In this document: piece after piece, positions 40,525-50,022 of the stretch
How the letters are laid out: every line of letters begins with the position of its first letter
Numbering within the stretch: position 1 is the stretch's first letter
NCBI GenBank assembly: GCA_037355855.1
Contig: CM074765.1
Coordinates: forward strand, 2,604,001-2,668,000
DNA: 64,000 nucleotides
DNA from: Pseudo-nitzschia pungens
Taxonomy: Eukaryota > Bacillariophyta > Bacillariophyceae > Bacillariales > Bacillariaceae
Reading direction: 5' to 3'
Notes under the pieces: generated by a model
Databases searched by the model: none
Seen by the model: the letters and a program-made list of their open reading frames with translations, nothing else
What the model was told of the DNA's origin: nothing
Program-made: the position numbers and the translations under genes

Positions 40525-42991
40525 ATGCCAATACCTCTACCAAATCAGCTCCAGCTGCCTTTTCAACAGCGCGACAGACACGGTTTCCTTCTGATCATGG
40601 TTAGGTCTTCTGGTATTAGGTCTGATGGGATGCCTGGCTCCCCAAATCCCATTCATGATTCTCATATTGGCCCTGATGGTGCTGAAGAGGTCTTGGAGTC
40701 CCAGTCCACTATGGTTCCAGCTATGGCTGAATCCAATGTCCGGCGCCAACAACAGTGTCTTGGCACTCCTTCTATGGCTCCCTCATTTACTCAGGCCTTT
40801 GGATACTTGGGTACAGGTCCTGCCTCTGCTGAAGTTCTTGCTGGCTCATACACTCCTCCCCCTGACACTGACAAGTATCTCTCTGAATTTCTTGCCTGTC
40901 TCAAAGTGCCTGCCTCTCTCCTGCAACTGCCCCATTTTGATTATTCTGTGAGCCCAGCTGACAATGCTGCTGCTTGGAAAAGTCAGAGGGAACGCACTGC
41001 AGGTGAGGAACCTTCATGTCTAAGCTTTGCACATCACAAGTCCTTTGCCCTTGACCCACAGTTAAATTGCTTTGATACTCTTATGAGATCAGTCCCATTG
41101 ATTGTTGGTTTCTCTCCTGCTGCCTGGCAGGTCATCACTGATGTTGAGATCTTCAAGAAACCTGATGAATATAGGGTTGACAAGATGAGGCTTATCCAGT
41201 TGATGTCTCCTGAATTCCAGATCAACAACAAGATGATTGGCAGACGCATTCTTGCCCATGCTGAACATGCCAATGCAGTGGCTGCTGATCAGCATGGGAG
41301 CAGGAAGTACCACAAGGCCATCAACACCTGCCTGAACAAAAAGCTCATCTGTGATGTGTTGTGCCAAAAGCGCAGATCTGGTGCTGTTGCCTTGAATGAT
41401 GCCAAGGGTTGCTATGACAGGATCTCTCATCCCATTGCTGGTCTCACTCTCCAGAGCTTTGGGCTTCCAGCACATGTTTGTGAAATTCTTCTGTCTACCC
41501 TGCAGCGTGCCAAACACCACATCAAAACTGGTTTTGGCCGGTCAGGCCCTGTGTATGGTGATGAACCAGTTCCTCTCAGTGCATGTGGGCAAGGCAATGG
41601 TATTGGCCCCACTCTCTGGGCTTTGGTTTCTACAATTGTCTTCAAGAGGATGCAACATGCTGGACATGGTGTCCACCTTGTCACTTCTTTGTCCCTGCAG
41701 TTGGTTTCCCTGGTGGGCTTTGCTTTTGTGGATGACACTGATCTGTTTTGTGCTGGTTCTGATCCCACCACCTCTGGTAAGACCTTGGCTGTTGACTTTC
41801 AGGATGCTCTTGACAGGTGGGCAGGTGGCATTATTGCCACTGGAGGTGCCATTGCACCTGCCAAATCCTTCTGTTATTTGATTGACTTCAAATGGACTGG
41901 CTCTGGTTGGGATTATCGCTCCATTGCTGACATGCCAGGTGACTTCACTGTTGCTGACAAGCTTGGCAATCGTGCTACCCTGGATTGCTTTGAGGTTGAC
42001 CATGCTGACAAAACCCTTGGTGTGTTCATCTCTATGGATGGCAATGAGGATGCCCAAATTTCTCACATGAAGTCCCAGTCTAAGTCCTTTGGGTCTCAAC
42101 TGAAGGCTTCCAAGTGCGAGAAGAGGGTGCCCCTCTACACCTTCAAGTACTCTTTCATGAAGTCTGTTGAATATCCTATGCCTGTCACTCAACTTGATGA
42201 GGGTACCTGGACCAAGATTCTTCACCCAGCCCTTGTCCCTGTTCTGAATAAGGCTGGGATGTCCCGAACCTTTCCCCCACATGTGATCTTTGGTCCATCT
42301 CTGTATCAAGGCTTTGGTTTCATTCATCCCTATCTTCTCCAAGAGTTTAGTCACATTGCCACTCTCTTCCAGGAATCTGTCAGGTCCTCACAAACTTGCA
42401 TGATTCTTAGGCTCACTGCTGAAGCTCTCAGGCTTGAATTGGGTGTACCTCTCCATCTTGGTGTTACACCCTATCATCCCTATGCTTCATACATTACCCC
42501 TTGTTGGTACAAGCATGTGTGGAAATTCTTTTCCATGCCCCCTGTGAGCTTGATTGAAGACTTCCCTGACCTTCCTGTACTGCGCTCCAATGATTGCTAC
42601 CTCATGCAGGCCTTTGTTGATGCTGGCTTCCGTGGTGCTGACCTGTCCCTGTTGAATCTCATTCGGATGTCCCTCAAGGCTGTTTCCCTTGCTGATATTT
42701 GCACTCCAGATGGCACGAAGCTGTCCCCAGTGGCTTTCCAGTTGAAATCTTCCAACCACTTGAGAGATCATCTTGACTGGCCCAGATGTCCTCCACCTTG
42801 GCCTCCACCAGCAAAGCGCCTGTGGACTAAGGCTCTTAAGACATGCTTTCTTCCCCCCTTGTTAGAGCCCTGGCTCATTCTTTTCACCTTGGGCCTTGGC
42901 TCTCTCTCCAGACAGCTTCTCTTTGGCCTTGGTACTTGTCTTCCTCTACCAACAGATTGTTCTCCAAATGTTCTACTGGCTGGATGGTGGG
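40525..42991 (+). pseudogene. LINE-like reverse transcriptase
   Basis: This RT has motif A LNDAKGCYDRI (near 41389-41421), motif B CGQGNGIGPTLW (near 41584) and motif C FVDDTDL (41725-41745), placing it among non-LTR RTs. Conserved upstream sequence: VDKMRLIQLMSPEFQINNK and HGSRKYHKAIN. It is joined to the preceding region through one or two frame changes (40444-40600), and a further frame change occurs near 42850. The C-terminus is cut by the G3 LTR at 42992. The missing C-terminal domain is visible in the LINE at 61691-62251. No endonuclease was seen, so how it opens its target is unclear. Confidence 0.86.
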
Positions 42992-43341
42992 TGTAGCATG
43001 CTGGCGTAGCCTTACTACGAAAGGCTCTAAATGATTATTGAATCCCGCATGTACTCCAATATATATGGTATATTTATGGTATTCATGTATGTATATTCAG
43101 TATATGTACACATACAGTTCGATACTGATTGGATATTCAAGTATCAAGATAAATATCAAGAGTCTTATGACTCGCTGATAGGTCTCGATCGCTCATTCAT
43201 TCCATACTCAACAAATCATTCCCATCTCGTAAAGTATTCAACTATTCACAATTTCTTTAATCACATCAAATTATTAACCTTTCATCTTTAAAATACCTCT
43301 ATCGCGTACCACTCCATCTAATTCTACCCTAGAGTGTTACA
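42992..43341 (+). repeat. 5' LTR of G3 gypsy, copy 1
   Basis: This runs TGTAGCATGCTGGCGTAGC...CTAGAGTGTTACA, 350 bp. It is a diverged match to 62298-62658 and resembles the G2 LTR only at its ends. It inserted into the LINE RT gene. Confidence 0.83.
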
Positions 43342-43354
43342 CAGTAATTACTGT
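43341..43354 (+). promoter_or_regulatory. Palindromic presumed primer-binding region of G3 copy 1
   Basis: ACAGTAATTACTGT at the LTR edge, identical to that of G2. Confidence 0.6.
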
Positions 43355-43507
43355 CCGCTTGAAAGTAGAAGACAAAAAGAACCAACTCAGTACTGAATCC
43401 AAAACATCCTTTATCCTAAACAACAGGTGTACATCCATACCCTGACAAGCAAAAAGAAACAACGAATCGATCGAACCGATCGAAGCAAGAACTACGAAAC
43501 GCCGATA
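43355..43507 (+). mobile_element. G3 gypsy copy 1 leader, truncated
   Basis: This matches the leader of the other G3 copy (CCGCTTGAAAGTAGAAGAC, CAGTACTGAATCCAAAACA) but is cut at about 43507, before gag, where the left arm of element F begins. The rest of this gypsy is not in the window. Confidence 0.75.
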
Positions 43508-43666
43508 CATATTATATCAACATGCGATCTACGTATGAATATGTACCGTAGGACGTGATAATCTCCACGATTCAAAATTTTAAGGGGGATCCGGGAAACT
43601 AAAAATAGTTGTTTTTGGGTTACGTAATTAATTTTTATTACGTACATAATTTCTTGCGTAATTAAT

Positions 43667-43770
43667 TAATTAATTACGTACGATTGCAGTTAATTACATA
43701 CGATTGCAATTAATTACGTATGATTGCAATTAATTACGTACGATTGAAGTTAATTACGTACGATTGAACA
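43667..43770. repeat. 20-bp tandem repeat in left arm of F
   Basis: Five units of TTAATTACGTACGATTGCAG with small changes. A degenerate inverted counterpart is in the right arm (about 48310-48400). Confidence 0.85.
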
Positions 43771-44039
43771 ATTATGTGGGTTAATTAAATATTTATGTGG
43801 CTTAAGTAGGTAAAGCAGCCAATTTAACGACGCAATAATAATTTAAATAAGCCTTGTACCAATTTAACATTAAAGCCTTTTATTAGAGCCCTTTCAGTGC
43901 CGCTAACAGCCACATATTCGGTACCGTACGTACGTACAATCTACGACTTGCACTAGAGCTGAGAACCGTACGTACCGTCACGTACGGTACGTACGAATAA
44001 GTGGCTGTCAGCGCCACTTTAAATGGCGCCTGGTTACCC

Positions 44040-44480
44040 CCATCGACGCGTTGTCCCCCCCTGTATTATCGACACATTCGTTGCTGCTTGCTGCTTGCTT
44101 CCCCCCCCCGTATTATCGATGCGTTGCTGCTGTTTGCTGCTGTTTGCTGTCCCCCCACCTGTATTATCAACGCATTGCTGCTGCTTGCTGTCCCCCCTGT
44201 ATTATCCAGGGGCGATGCTAACAGCGAGTGGTTTCAACGCGTCGATAATACAGGGGGGACAGCAAGCAGCAGCAACGCGTCGGTGGAGACGCGACAATCG
44301 ACAATGGTGGAGACGCAACAATTGACAATGGCGCTCAGCGCTCTATTACAACCCCGGGGTAGGTACCATCCTCACTGTATCCGCAGTGAGCAAACGTCCC
44401 GTCCAATGGACCGATTGCTTGCTGCTTGCTGCCCCCCCCCCCCTGTATTATTGACGCGTTGCTGCTGCTTGCTGCTTGCT
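44040..44480. repeat. Left-arm minisatellite of F (GCGTTGCTGCTGCTTGC units)
   Basis: Units of about 35-45 bp combine CAGCAAGCAGCAGCAACGCG and TCGATAATACAGGGGG in both orientations. They are the reverse complement of the larger array at 46975-47480. No coding sense, although Cys/Leu-rich frames stay open. Confidence 0.82.
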
Positions 44481-45089
44481 CTCCACCATTGTCGATTTCG
44501 ATTTTGGTTGTATTTCTTAGAGGTGGTTTAGTGGATTTTGCTTTTGCAGAGTTGCAAAAATAGAAATAATGATTTAGATTTTGCTCCAGTTTGCTCCAGT
44601 TTTCTCTAGTTGCTTCGAAATAGGTTTTCGATTGTACCCAATAGCACGGGCCGTTGATCACTCCCATGTCTTAAGTATCAAACACTTGTGGGAATCGATT
44701 ATATTCATTTGCATTGGTGGATACCGAACATAGGTACAATAGAAAACCTTGGACGTCCAGGTGGTGGGATTGAAGTCGACCGACGCGTCCAAGTATAGGA
44801 GAACTGCTGGGACTCAGAGGTGTTGGATCTCTCTTTATCTATTGTAGCTCTACATGTCTGGATATCAAACATACCGGTACACGAAAGTCCGGAATCGAAA
44901 ACATGAGTGGATGGATCGATCCACTCCAGCAAACAGCAGAGCAAAAAAAAAAAGGAGCAGCAAGCAGGGCCCTCCGGAACTAAATAATTTGCGCGCGCAT
45001 GCAATTTTGTGTCAACTCGGGACTGATTTGTTTTGCGTGAACTTACATTCATTCTCCCTGACCGCCCCCTTTATTTTTTCCTCCCCCTA

Positions 45090-45905
45090 AAATACGTGGG
45101 TTTTTCACAGTGAAAAAAAACCCACGTTGCATTCGTGGGTTATTCACCGTGAAAAAGAACCCACGAATGAAACCACGTTCACCCACGTTAACCCACGTGA
45201 ACCCACAAAAATAACCCACGAAAACCCACGAAAACCCACTAAAACCCACTAAAACCCACTAAAACCCACGAAAACCCACGAAATAACCCATGATAACCCA
45301 CGACTTTTTTTCTGTGAACCCACGAACCCATATTTGTTTTTAAAATCGTTCGATCGATCTGCGTCCATCGATCCGTACATCCGGGTGTACGGATCGATGG
45401 ACGCAGATCGATCGAACGATTTTAAATTCAAAAAGCACCCGGATGTACGGATCGAATTCAAAAACACCCGGATGTACGGCAGATCAATCGAACGATTTTA
45501 AATTCAAAAAACACGTACGGATCGAATTCAAAAACACCCGGATGTACGGCAGATCGATCGAACGATTTTAAATTCACGGTGTTTTTGAATTCGATCCGTA
45601 CATCCGGGTGTTGTACATCCAAGTTGACCCACAATCGTGGGTTCGTGGGTTCATGGAAAAACGTCGTGGGTTATCATGGGTTATTTTGTGGGTTTTCGTA
45701 GGTTTTTGTGGGTTATCGTGGGTTATCGTGGGTTATCGTGGGTTATTTTTGTGGGTTAACGTGGGTTAACATGGGTTCATATGAACCCACAATTATTCCA
45801 TTCGTGGGTTCGTGGAGTCACATGGGTTCAAGTGGGTTTTTCACGGTGAAAAAAAACCCACGTTGCAACTCGTGGGTTATTGATGGTGAAAAAAAACCCA
45901 CGTTT
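45090..45905. repeat. Nested foldback with GTGGGTT-repeat arms
   Basis: Left arm 45090-45340 is built of ACCCACGAAA units and right arm 45640-45905 of CGTGGGTTAT/TTTCGTGGG units. Each outer end itself contains a small hairpin (CGTGGGTTTTTCAC/GTGAAAAAAACCCACG). The centre has GATCGATCGAACG-rich inverted repeats. The whole segment could fold into one cruciform. Confidence 0.82.
45341..45424. repeat. Near-perfect palindrome, 38-bp arms, 8-bp loop
   Basis: Arms 45341-45378 and 45387-45424 are exact reverse complements by eye, with loop ATCCGGGT. Parts of the arm recur nearby (45425-45610) as GGATGTACGG and GATCGAACGATTTTAAATTC words. Confidence 0.9.
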
Positions 45906-46349
45906 TTAACACCTTAAAAAATTATTTTCCTTTTTTAACGGGACTCGACACAAAGTGCGGTACGCGCGATTTTTTTTCAGTTCCGGAGGGCCCAGCAGCT
46001 CATAATTTTGCTGCTGGCAACATTAAAAAAGCCACACCAGCAAGCAGCAAGCGCTTCATAATTTCTAATTCTGCAAACAGCAAACAGCAACAACAACAGC
46101 AGCAACTTGGCCTCTGACAATGGTGGTGTATTCAACAATCTACTGGTGGTGGAGACGCAACAATCGCCTGGTGGAGATGCGACAATCGCCTGGTGGAGAC
46201 GCGACAATATACTGAGTGGCGGAGACTCGACAATTGTCTGGTGGAGACGCGACAATCTACTGTCCCCTGTATAGTATCGAGGCGTTGCTACTTGCTGTTT
46301 ATCGACGCGTTGCTGTTTGTCGCAGATTGACGCGTTGCTGCTGCTGTCA

Positions 46350-46975
46350 ATCGGCTCTGAAACCATGTCCCTCTTCATCAAAAAGGCCCCTTCTGCTCTC
46401 AGCAAGAAATTTGCCTCCAAATCTGCCCTTCACAAGCTCACTGTCAAGGAACGCCGGAACGTCTGGAAGACCTTGATACGGACTCTGATGATAGTGGTTT
46501 GCTCAGCATCGAAACAGTTGCTAGTCGCTCTTGGCTCCACGATGGCGCACTTGGCACGATCCCGCATGCCGCACAGCTGGAAGAATCCCGTTTGTTTCCA
46601 GAGCTCCAGTTCGCGCGGGGAGAAATCCGAGAGCCTCAGATCGCGGCCGAGGCAGGCCAGGTTTTCCTCGGCGGCCGTCTCGCCGGAGCCGTTGCCGTTG
46701 GTGGCGTTGTGAGGCGTAGCTGCCATCGTGCTGTACCCGCTTGTTGCCATTCGAGTTGCAGTAGAAATCACGGTTGCTCAACTCGCTGACGACTTCATCG
46801 TGGCAGGTCGGCAACATGTTCGAAAAACTGTTCGAAACAAAGGCCGGATTGACGGCCGTCGCTTTGCTGCTGGTCGGACTACTGGCAACGCTGATGCTTT
46901 TGTCCATGCTGTCCAAGGTGCTGGCGGACCGAAAGTGGCCGTTGCCGGCGTTGTTGCCATTTCCATTGGGGGGGG
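46350..46975. other. GC-rich segment in F, probably captured gene sequence
   Basis: Base composition and word use differ sharply from the AT-rich, repetitive arms. On the minus strand two overlapping frames look protein-like: MLPTCHDEVVSELSNRDFYC upstream, and ENLACLGRDLRLSDFSPREL plus WKQTGFFQLCGMRDRAKCAI downstream, with a frame change between them. On the plus strand 46815-46970 also reads as a hydrophobic protein (LTAVALLLVGLLATLMLLSM). I cannot tell which strand was coding or name the source gene. Confidence 0.55.
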
Positions 46976-47480
46976 GGACAGCAAGCAGCAACGAACGCGT
47001 TGATAATACAGGGGGGACAGCAAGCAACAACGCGTCGATAATACAGGTGGGGGGACAGCAAGCAGCAGCAACGCGTCGATAATACAGGGGAGACAGCAAG
47101 CAACAACGCGTCGATAATACAGGTGGGGGGACAGCAAGCAGCAGCAACGCGTCGATAATACAGGGGAGACAGCAAGCAACAACGCGTCGATAATACAGGT
47201 GGGGGGACAGCAAGCAGCAACCAACGCGTCGATAATACAGGGGGACAGCAAGCAGCAGCAAACAGCAGCAACGCATCGATAATACAGGGGGGGGACAGCA
47301 AGCAGCAGCAACAACGCGTCGATAATACAGGGGGGACAGCAAGCAGCAGCAACGCGTTGATAATACAGGGGGGGACAGCAAACAGCAGCAAACAGCAGCA
47401 ACGCATCGATAATACGGGGGGGGCAGCAAGCAGCAAGCAGCAACGAACGCGTCGATAATACAGGGGGGGACAACGCGTCG
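46975..47480. repeat. Minisatellite of F, about 12-13 units of 35-50 bp
   Basis: Units read AACGCGTCGATAATACAGG then GGGGACAGCAAGCAGCAGC, with variable G-tract length and CAGCAAACAGCAG insertions. Three minus-strand frames stay open across the array (Cys/Leu/Pro-rich), which is a consequence of the repeats. Confidence 0.9.
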
Positions 47481-47675
47481 ATGGGGGTAACCAGGCGCCA
47501 TTTAAAGTGGCGCTGACAGCCACTTATTCGTACATACCGTCACGTACTTTACGTAAGCAGCAAACAGCAAACAGCAGCAACGCGTCGATAATACAGGGGG
47601 GACAGCAAGCAGCAGCAAGCAGCAACGCGCGTCGGTAAGGTTACTCAGCTCCCAGCCTACGATTTTTCGGTCTTA

Positions 47676-47766
47676 CTACAAAATTCTTATCAGCTGTCCC
47701 CCGGTGCTACGTCCCCAACTACTCATTTCTACTGAAACCCGGGGACAGCTGATAGGAATTCTGTAG
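47676..47766. mobile_element. 91-bp Tc1/mariner-like MITE in right arm of F
   Basis: TIRs CTACAAAATTCTTATCAG and CTGATAGGAATTCTGTAG with TA on both sides (47674-47675 and 47767-47768). It shares the CTTATCAGCTGTCCCC motif with 17960-18464. Confidence 0.83.
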
Positions 47767-48533
47767 TACCGCCACTTAAAGGGGCGTTTCTACCTTAACC
47801 TTAGCGTTACTTTAGAAGTGGCGCTGACAGAGTGGCGCTGACAGCCATTTATTCGTACGTACGTACGGTACTCAGCTCCGGCAGAGTGACTTCTAGCGCG
47901 ACTTAAAGGGGCGTTACCTTAGGGTTTACAAACGCACGCTTTGAAGTGGCGCAGAGTGACTTTTAGCGCCACTTAAAGGGGCGTTTCATGGTACGGTAAG
48001 TTTAGAAGTGCGCTGACAGACCTGTAACCCTAAACCCTAACTTACCTTACCTTACCAGTAAAGGCGCCATTTAAAGTGGCGCCGACAGCCCCCCGCACGT
48101 AAACCAGTTGGGATATTAGTAACTACTAACTACATACCGAATAAGTGGCTATCAGCGGCACTTTGAATGGCGCATATACCTTATACGTCTTTAGTATCTT
48201 GGCTTAAAAAATAGCCTAAGCGCTACATTGATAGACTTAAGTAAATTTTTATTATGTTATTAGTTGGCTTATTTATTTATGATATAAGCCACTCAAGAGC
48301 TTAATTGTGAAATCGTGCGTAATTAAATCCAATGGTGCGTAATTAAATCCAATCGTACGTAATAATTACGTGCGTAATTAATTAATTATGTACGTTACGT
48401 AAAAAAAAACCAATTTTTAGTTTCCCGGTTCCCCCTTTTTCAAATTTGAATCGTGGAGTTATCTCGTTCTACGTATTAATACATAGATCACACGTTGATA
48501 TATGTAGTATGTACGGTAAGTTCATACGTATCA

Positions 48534-48590
48534 TTTTGAAAAAACTTAACCTGTCGCGCGGTGCGCACGTTTTTCTATTTCCGACCGCTC
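48534..48590 (-). repeat. Right 57-bp terminal inverted repeat of element F
   Basis: Reverse complement of 3831-3887 with one mismatch, followed by the CAG duplication (48591-48593). Confidence 0.87.
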
Positions 48591-48593
48591 CAG

Positions 48594-49154
48594 AGGTCTG
48601 GTAACTGGACAAAACAGAACAAGTCCTACAATGGATGGACTTCTGCCACTCACATTAATTCTGTTCTCCTTTTTGCTCCGGATGGAAGGATCCGGGCGTG
48701 CGTTTTGAATTCTCCAGGCTGTTGGCATGATAGTACTCAAGCTGACTATGGCATACACGACAAGATGGAACAGATGTATGACCTCTACCAAGCTAAGGTT
48801 GTTGTGGACTCGGCCTTTAATTTGACTAAAAAAGACTACCTGATCAGAAGCAGTCAAGAAGATCCACCCACTGCTGAAGGAGTTGCACTCAATGGAGCCA
48901 CGACTGGCGTTCGACAACTCTCTGAGTGGGGGATGAGACAAATCCAAGGAGGCTTCCCCCGGTTCAAGGATCCATTTATTCTAGAAGAGCTTGGAGAGAG
49001 GAAGATCATTGTTCACCTTATGGTTCTCCTCTACAACTTTCAAACTAGCAAGGTACAGATTAATACCATTCTGAACACTTTTATGAGGGAGACGAAAGGG
49101 TTCTTCTCTTATGGGTTAGTGCCAACTGCTAGTGCGAACGACTTGATTTCTTAA
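48594..49154 (+). pseudogene. PIF/Harbinger-like transposase, C-terminal half
   Basis: This continues in frame from the N-terminal half at 3830: RSGNWTKQNKSYNGWTSATH, VLLFAPDGRIRA, the second catalytic Asp in NSPGCWHDSTQ, the conserved VVVDSAF, and the catalytic Glu in RQLSEWGMRQIQGGFPR. This is the D-D-E pattern of DDE_Tnp_4 proteins. It ends at a TAA at 49152-49154. The half itself is open, but the gene is disrupted by element F and by two UGA codons upstream. Confidence 0.9.
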
Positions 49155-49420
49155 ATTGATTTCTTAAATCATAATCTATAACAAACCCTTAACAGCAACA
49201 ACAAAATAGTCACACATGCTCCCGACAGAGTAATAGGACTACAGCGCTTCAAAAATACTACAGAGGAATCTCACCAAAACAGAAAATTGTGACGGTGGAG
49301 GTGCTCTGGAGCAAAATTATTGGATACTCTTGTAGACTGCTCTATTTTTGTTGCTCTATTTTTGTTCTTTGTTACCATTTACTATTGTTTAACCGATTGT
49401 TACTAGTAGAGGAGTTATTG
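49155..49420. other. Spacer between convergent Harbinger genes
   Basis: AT-rich. A short stretch near 49293-49325 (GGAGGTGCTCTGGAGCAAAA) resembles G2 gypsy pol at about 22950 and may be a tiny relic. No gene. Confidence 0.5.
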
Positions 49421-50022
49421 CTAGAGGATATCACTATCATCAGAGTCGCTAGTATTATGGCGACGCTTTCTCTTTTTTGAAGCACTAAAAGATTGAACAG
49501 CACCATTAATACAAGCTTGAAGGGCCTCCATCAACATCTGTCTATCAGCCTTTGCTTCTTCACTGACATGATTCATTGCTTCTCTTTGCGCTTCAGCATT
49601 GTCTTTCATGGCTTTGTAGAATCGGTCATCATTGGTGGCTCTCTTGGTGTACGTTCTTTTTGTTTGTTTGGTTGCAACAGCAGCAACTGAAGAAGCAGTT
49701 GTGCTGGCGCTTGCATTTGATGATCCTTTTTATGATCCTCTGGTGGATGTGGGAGTAGGTGGGAGTAGGAGTCAACAGTGGAGGGGGGGTAGGTGGTTGA
49801 TCTTCATCAAGCTGAGAAGGTTGACCAAGTGGAGGATCATCGCGAGTTGTTGTCGGACCAAAAGTTCTGGCTTCAAGATCGAAGATCTCTTCACCATCCC
49901 CAAGTTCAGCCTTCTTACCAATCAAGTACTTGATAGTCTTTGCCTCTTTTACATACCAAGGACAGTTTGGATCTCCAGTTGGAACAGATCTTCTGTGGCA
50001 AGAAGCATACTTCTGCATGTAA
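49421..50022 (-). pseudogene. Candidate Harbinger partner protein (Myb/SANT-like type), 3' part
   Basis: Convergent with the transposase, as in two-gene Harbinger elements. The visible part has CPWYVKEAKTIKYLIGKKAE and a Pro-rich linker. After a frame change near 49760 comes a coiled-coil-like, charged C-terminus (MKDNAEAQREAMNHVSEEAK; ASKKRKRRHNTSDSDDSDIL) with a nuclear-localisation-like basic cluster. The N-terminal part is replaced at 50022 by LINE ORF1 coding sequence in the same orientation. The assignment rests mostly on position and composition. Confidence 0.5.

Larger units (their letters stand above)
43508..48590. mobile_element. Foldback element F, body and right end
   Basis: This is a roughly 5 kb non-coding element with long, imperfect inverted arms. 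The left arm (GATACATATTATATCAACA..., TCCACGATTCAAA, GGGAAACTAAAAAT, TTAATTACGTACG) pairs with the right arm read backwards from about 48530. Arms and centre contain minisatellites, a nested foldback, a 91-bp MITE and a GC-rich segment that is probably captured gene sequence. The right end is a 57-bp TIR (48534-48590); the matching left TIR is at 3831-3887, 39.6 kb away. No transposase was found, so it would depend on one in trans. Confidence 0.75.

Noticed and set aside
43900..44000. Possible promoter or origin with CGTACGTACGTAC palindromes
   Set aside because: Simple CGTA repeats recur throughout the arms of element F; no positional evidence for a regulatory role.
46521..47523. Three long overlapping minus-strand frames rich in Cys, Leu and Pro
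   Set aside because: They are translations of a 35-50-bp minisatellite in several frames at once; unit length keeps frames open without selection.
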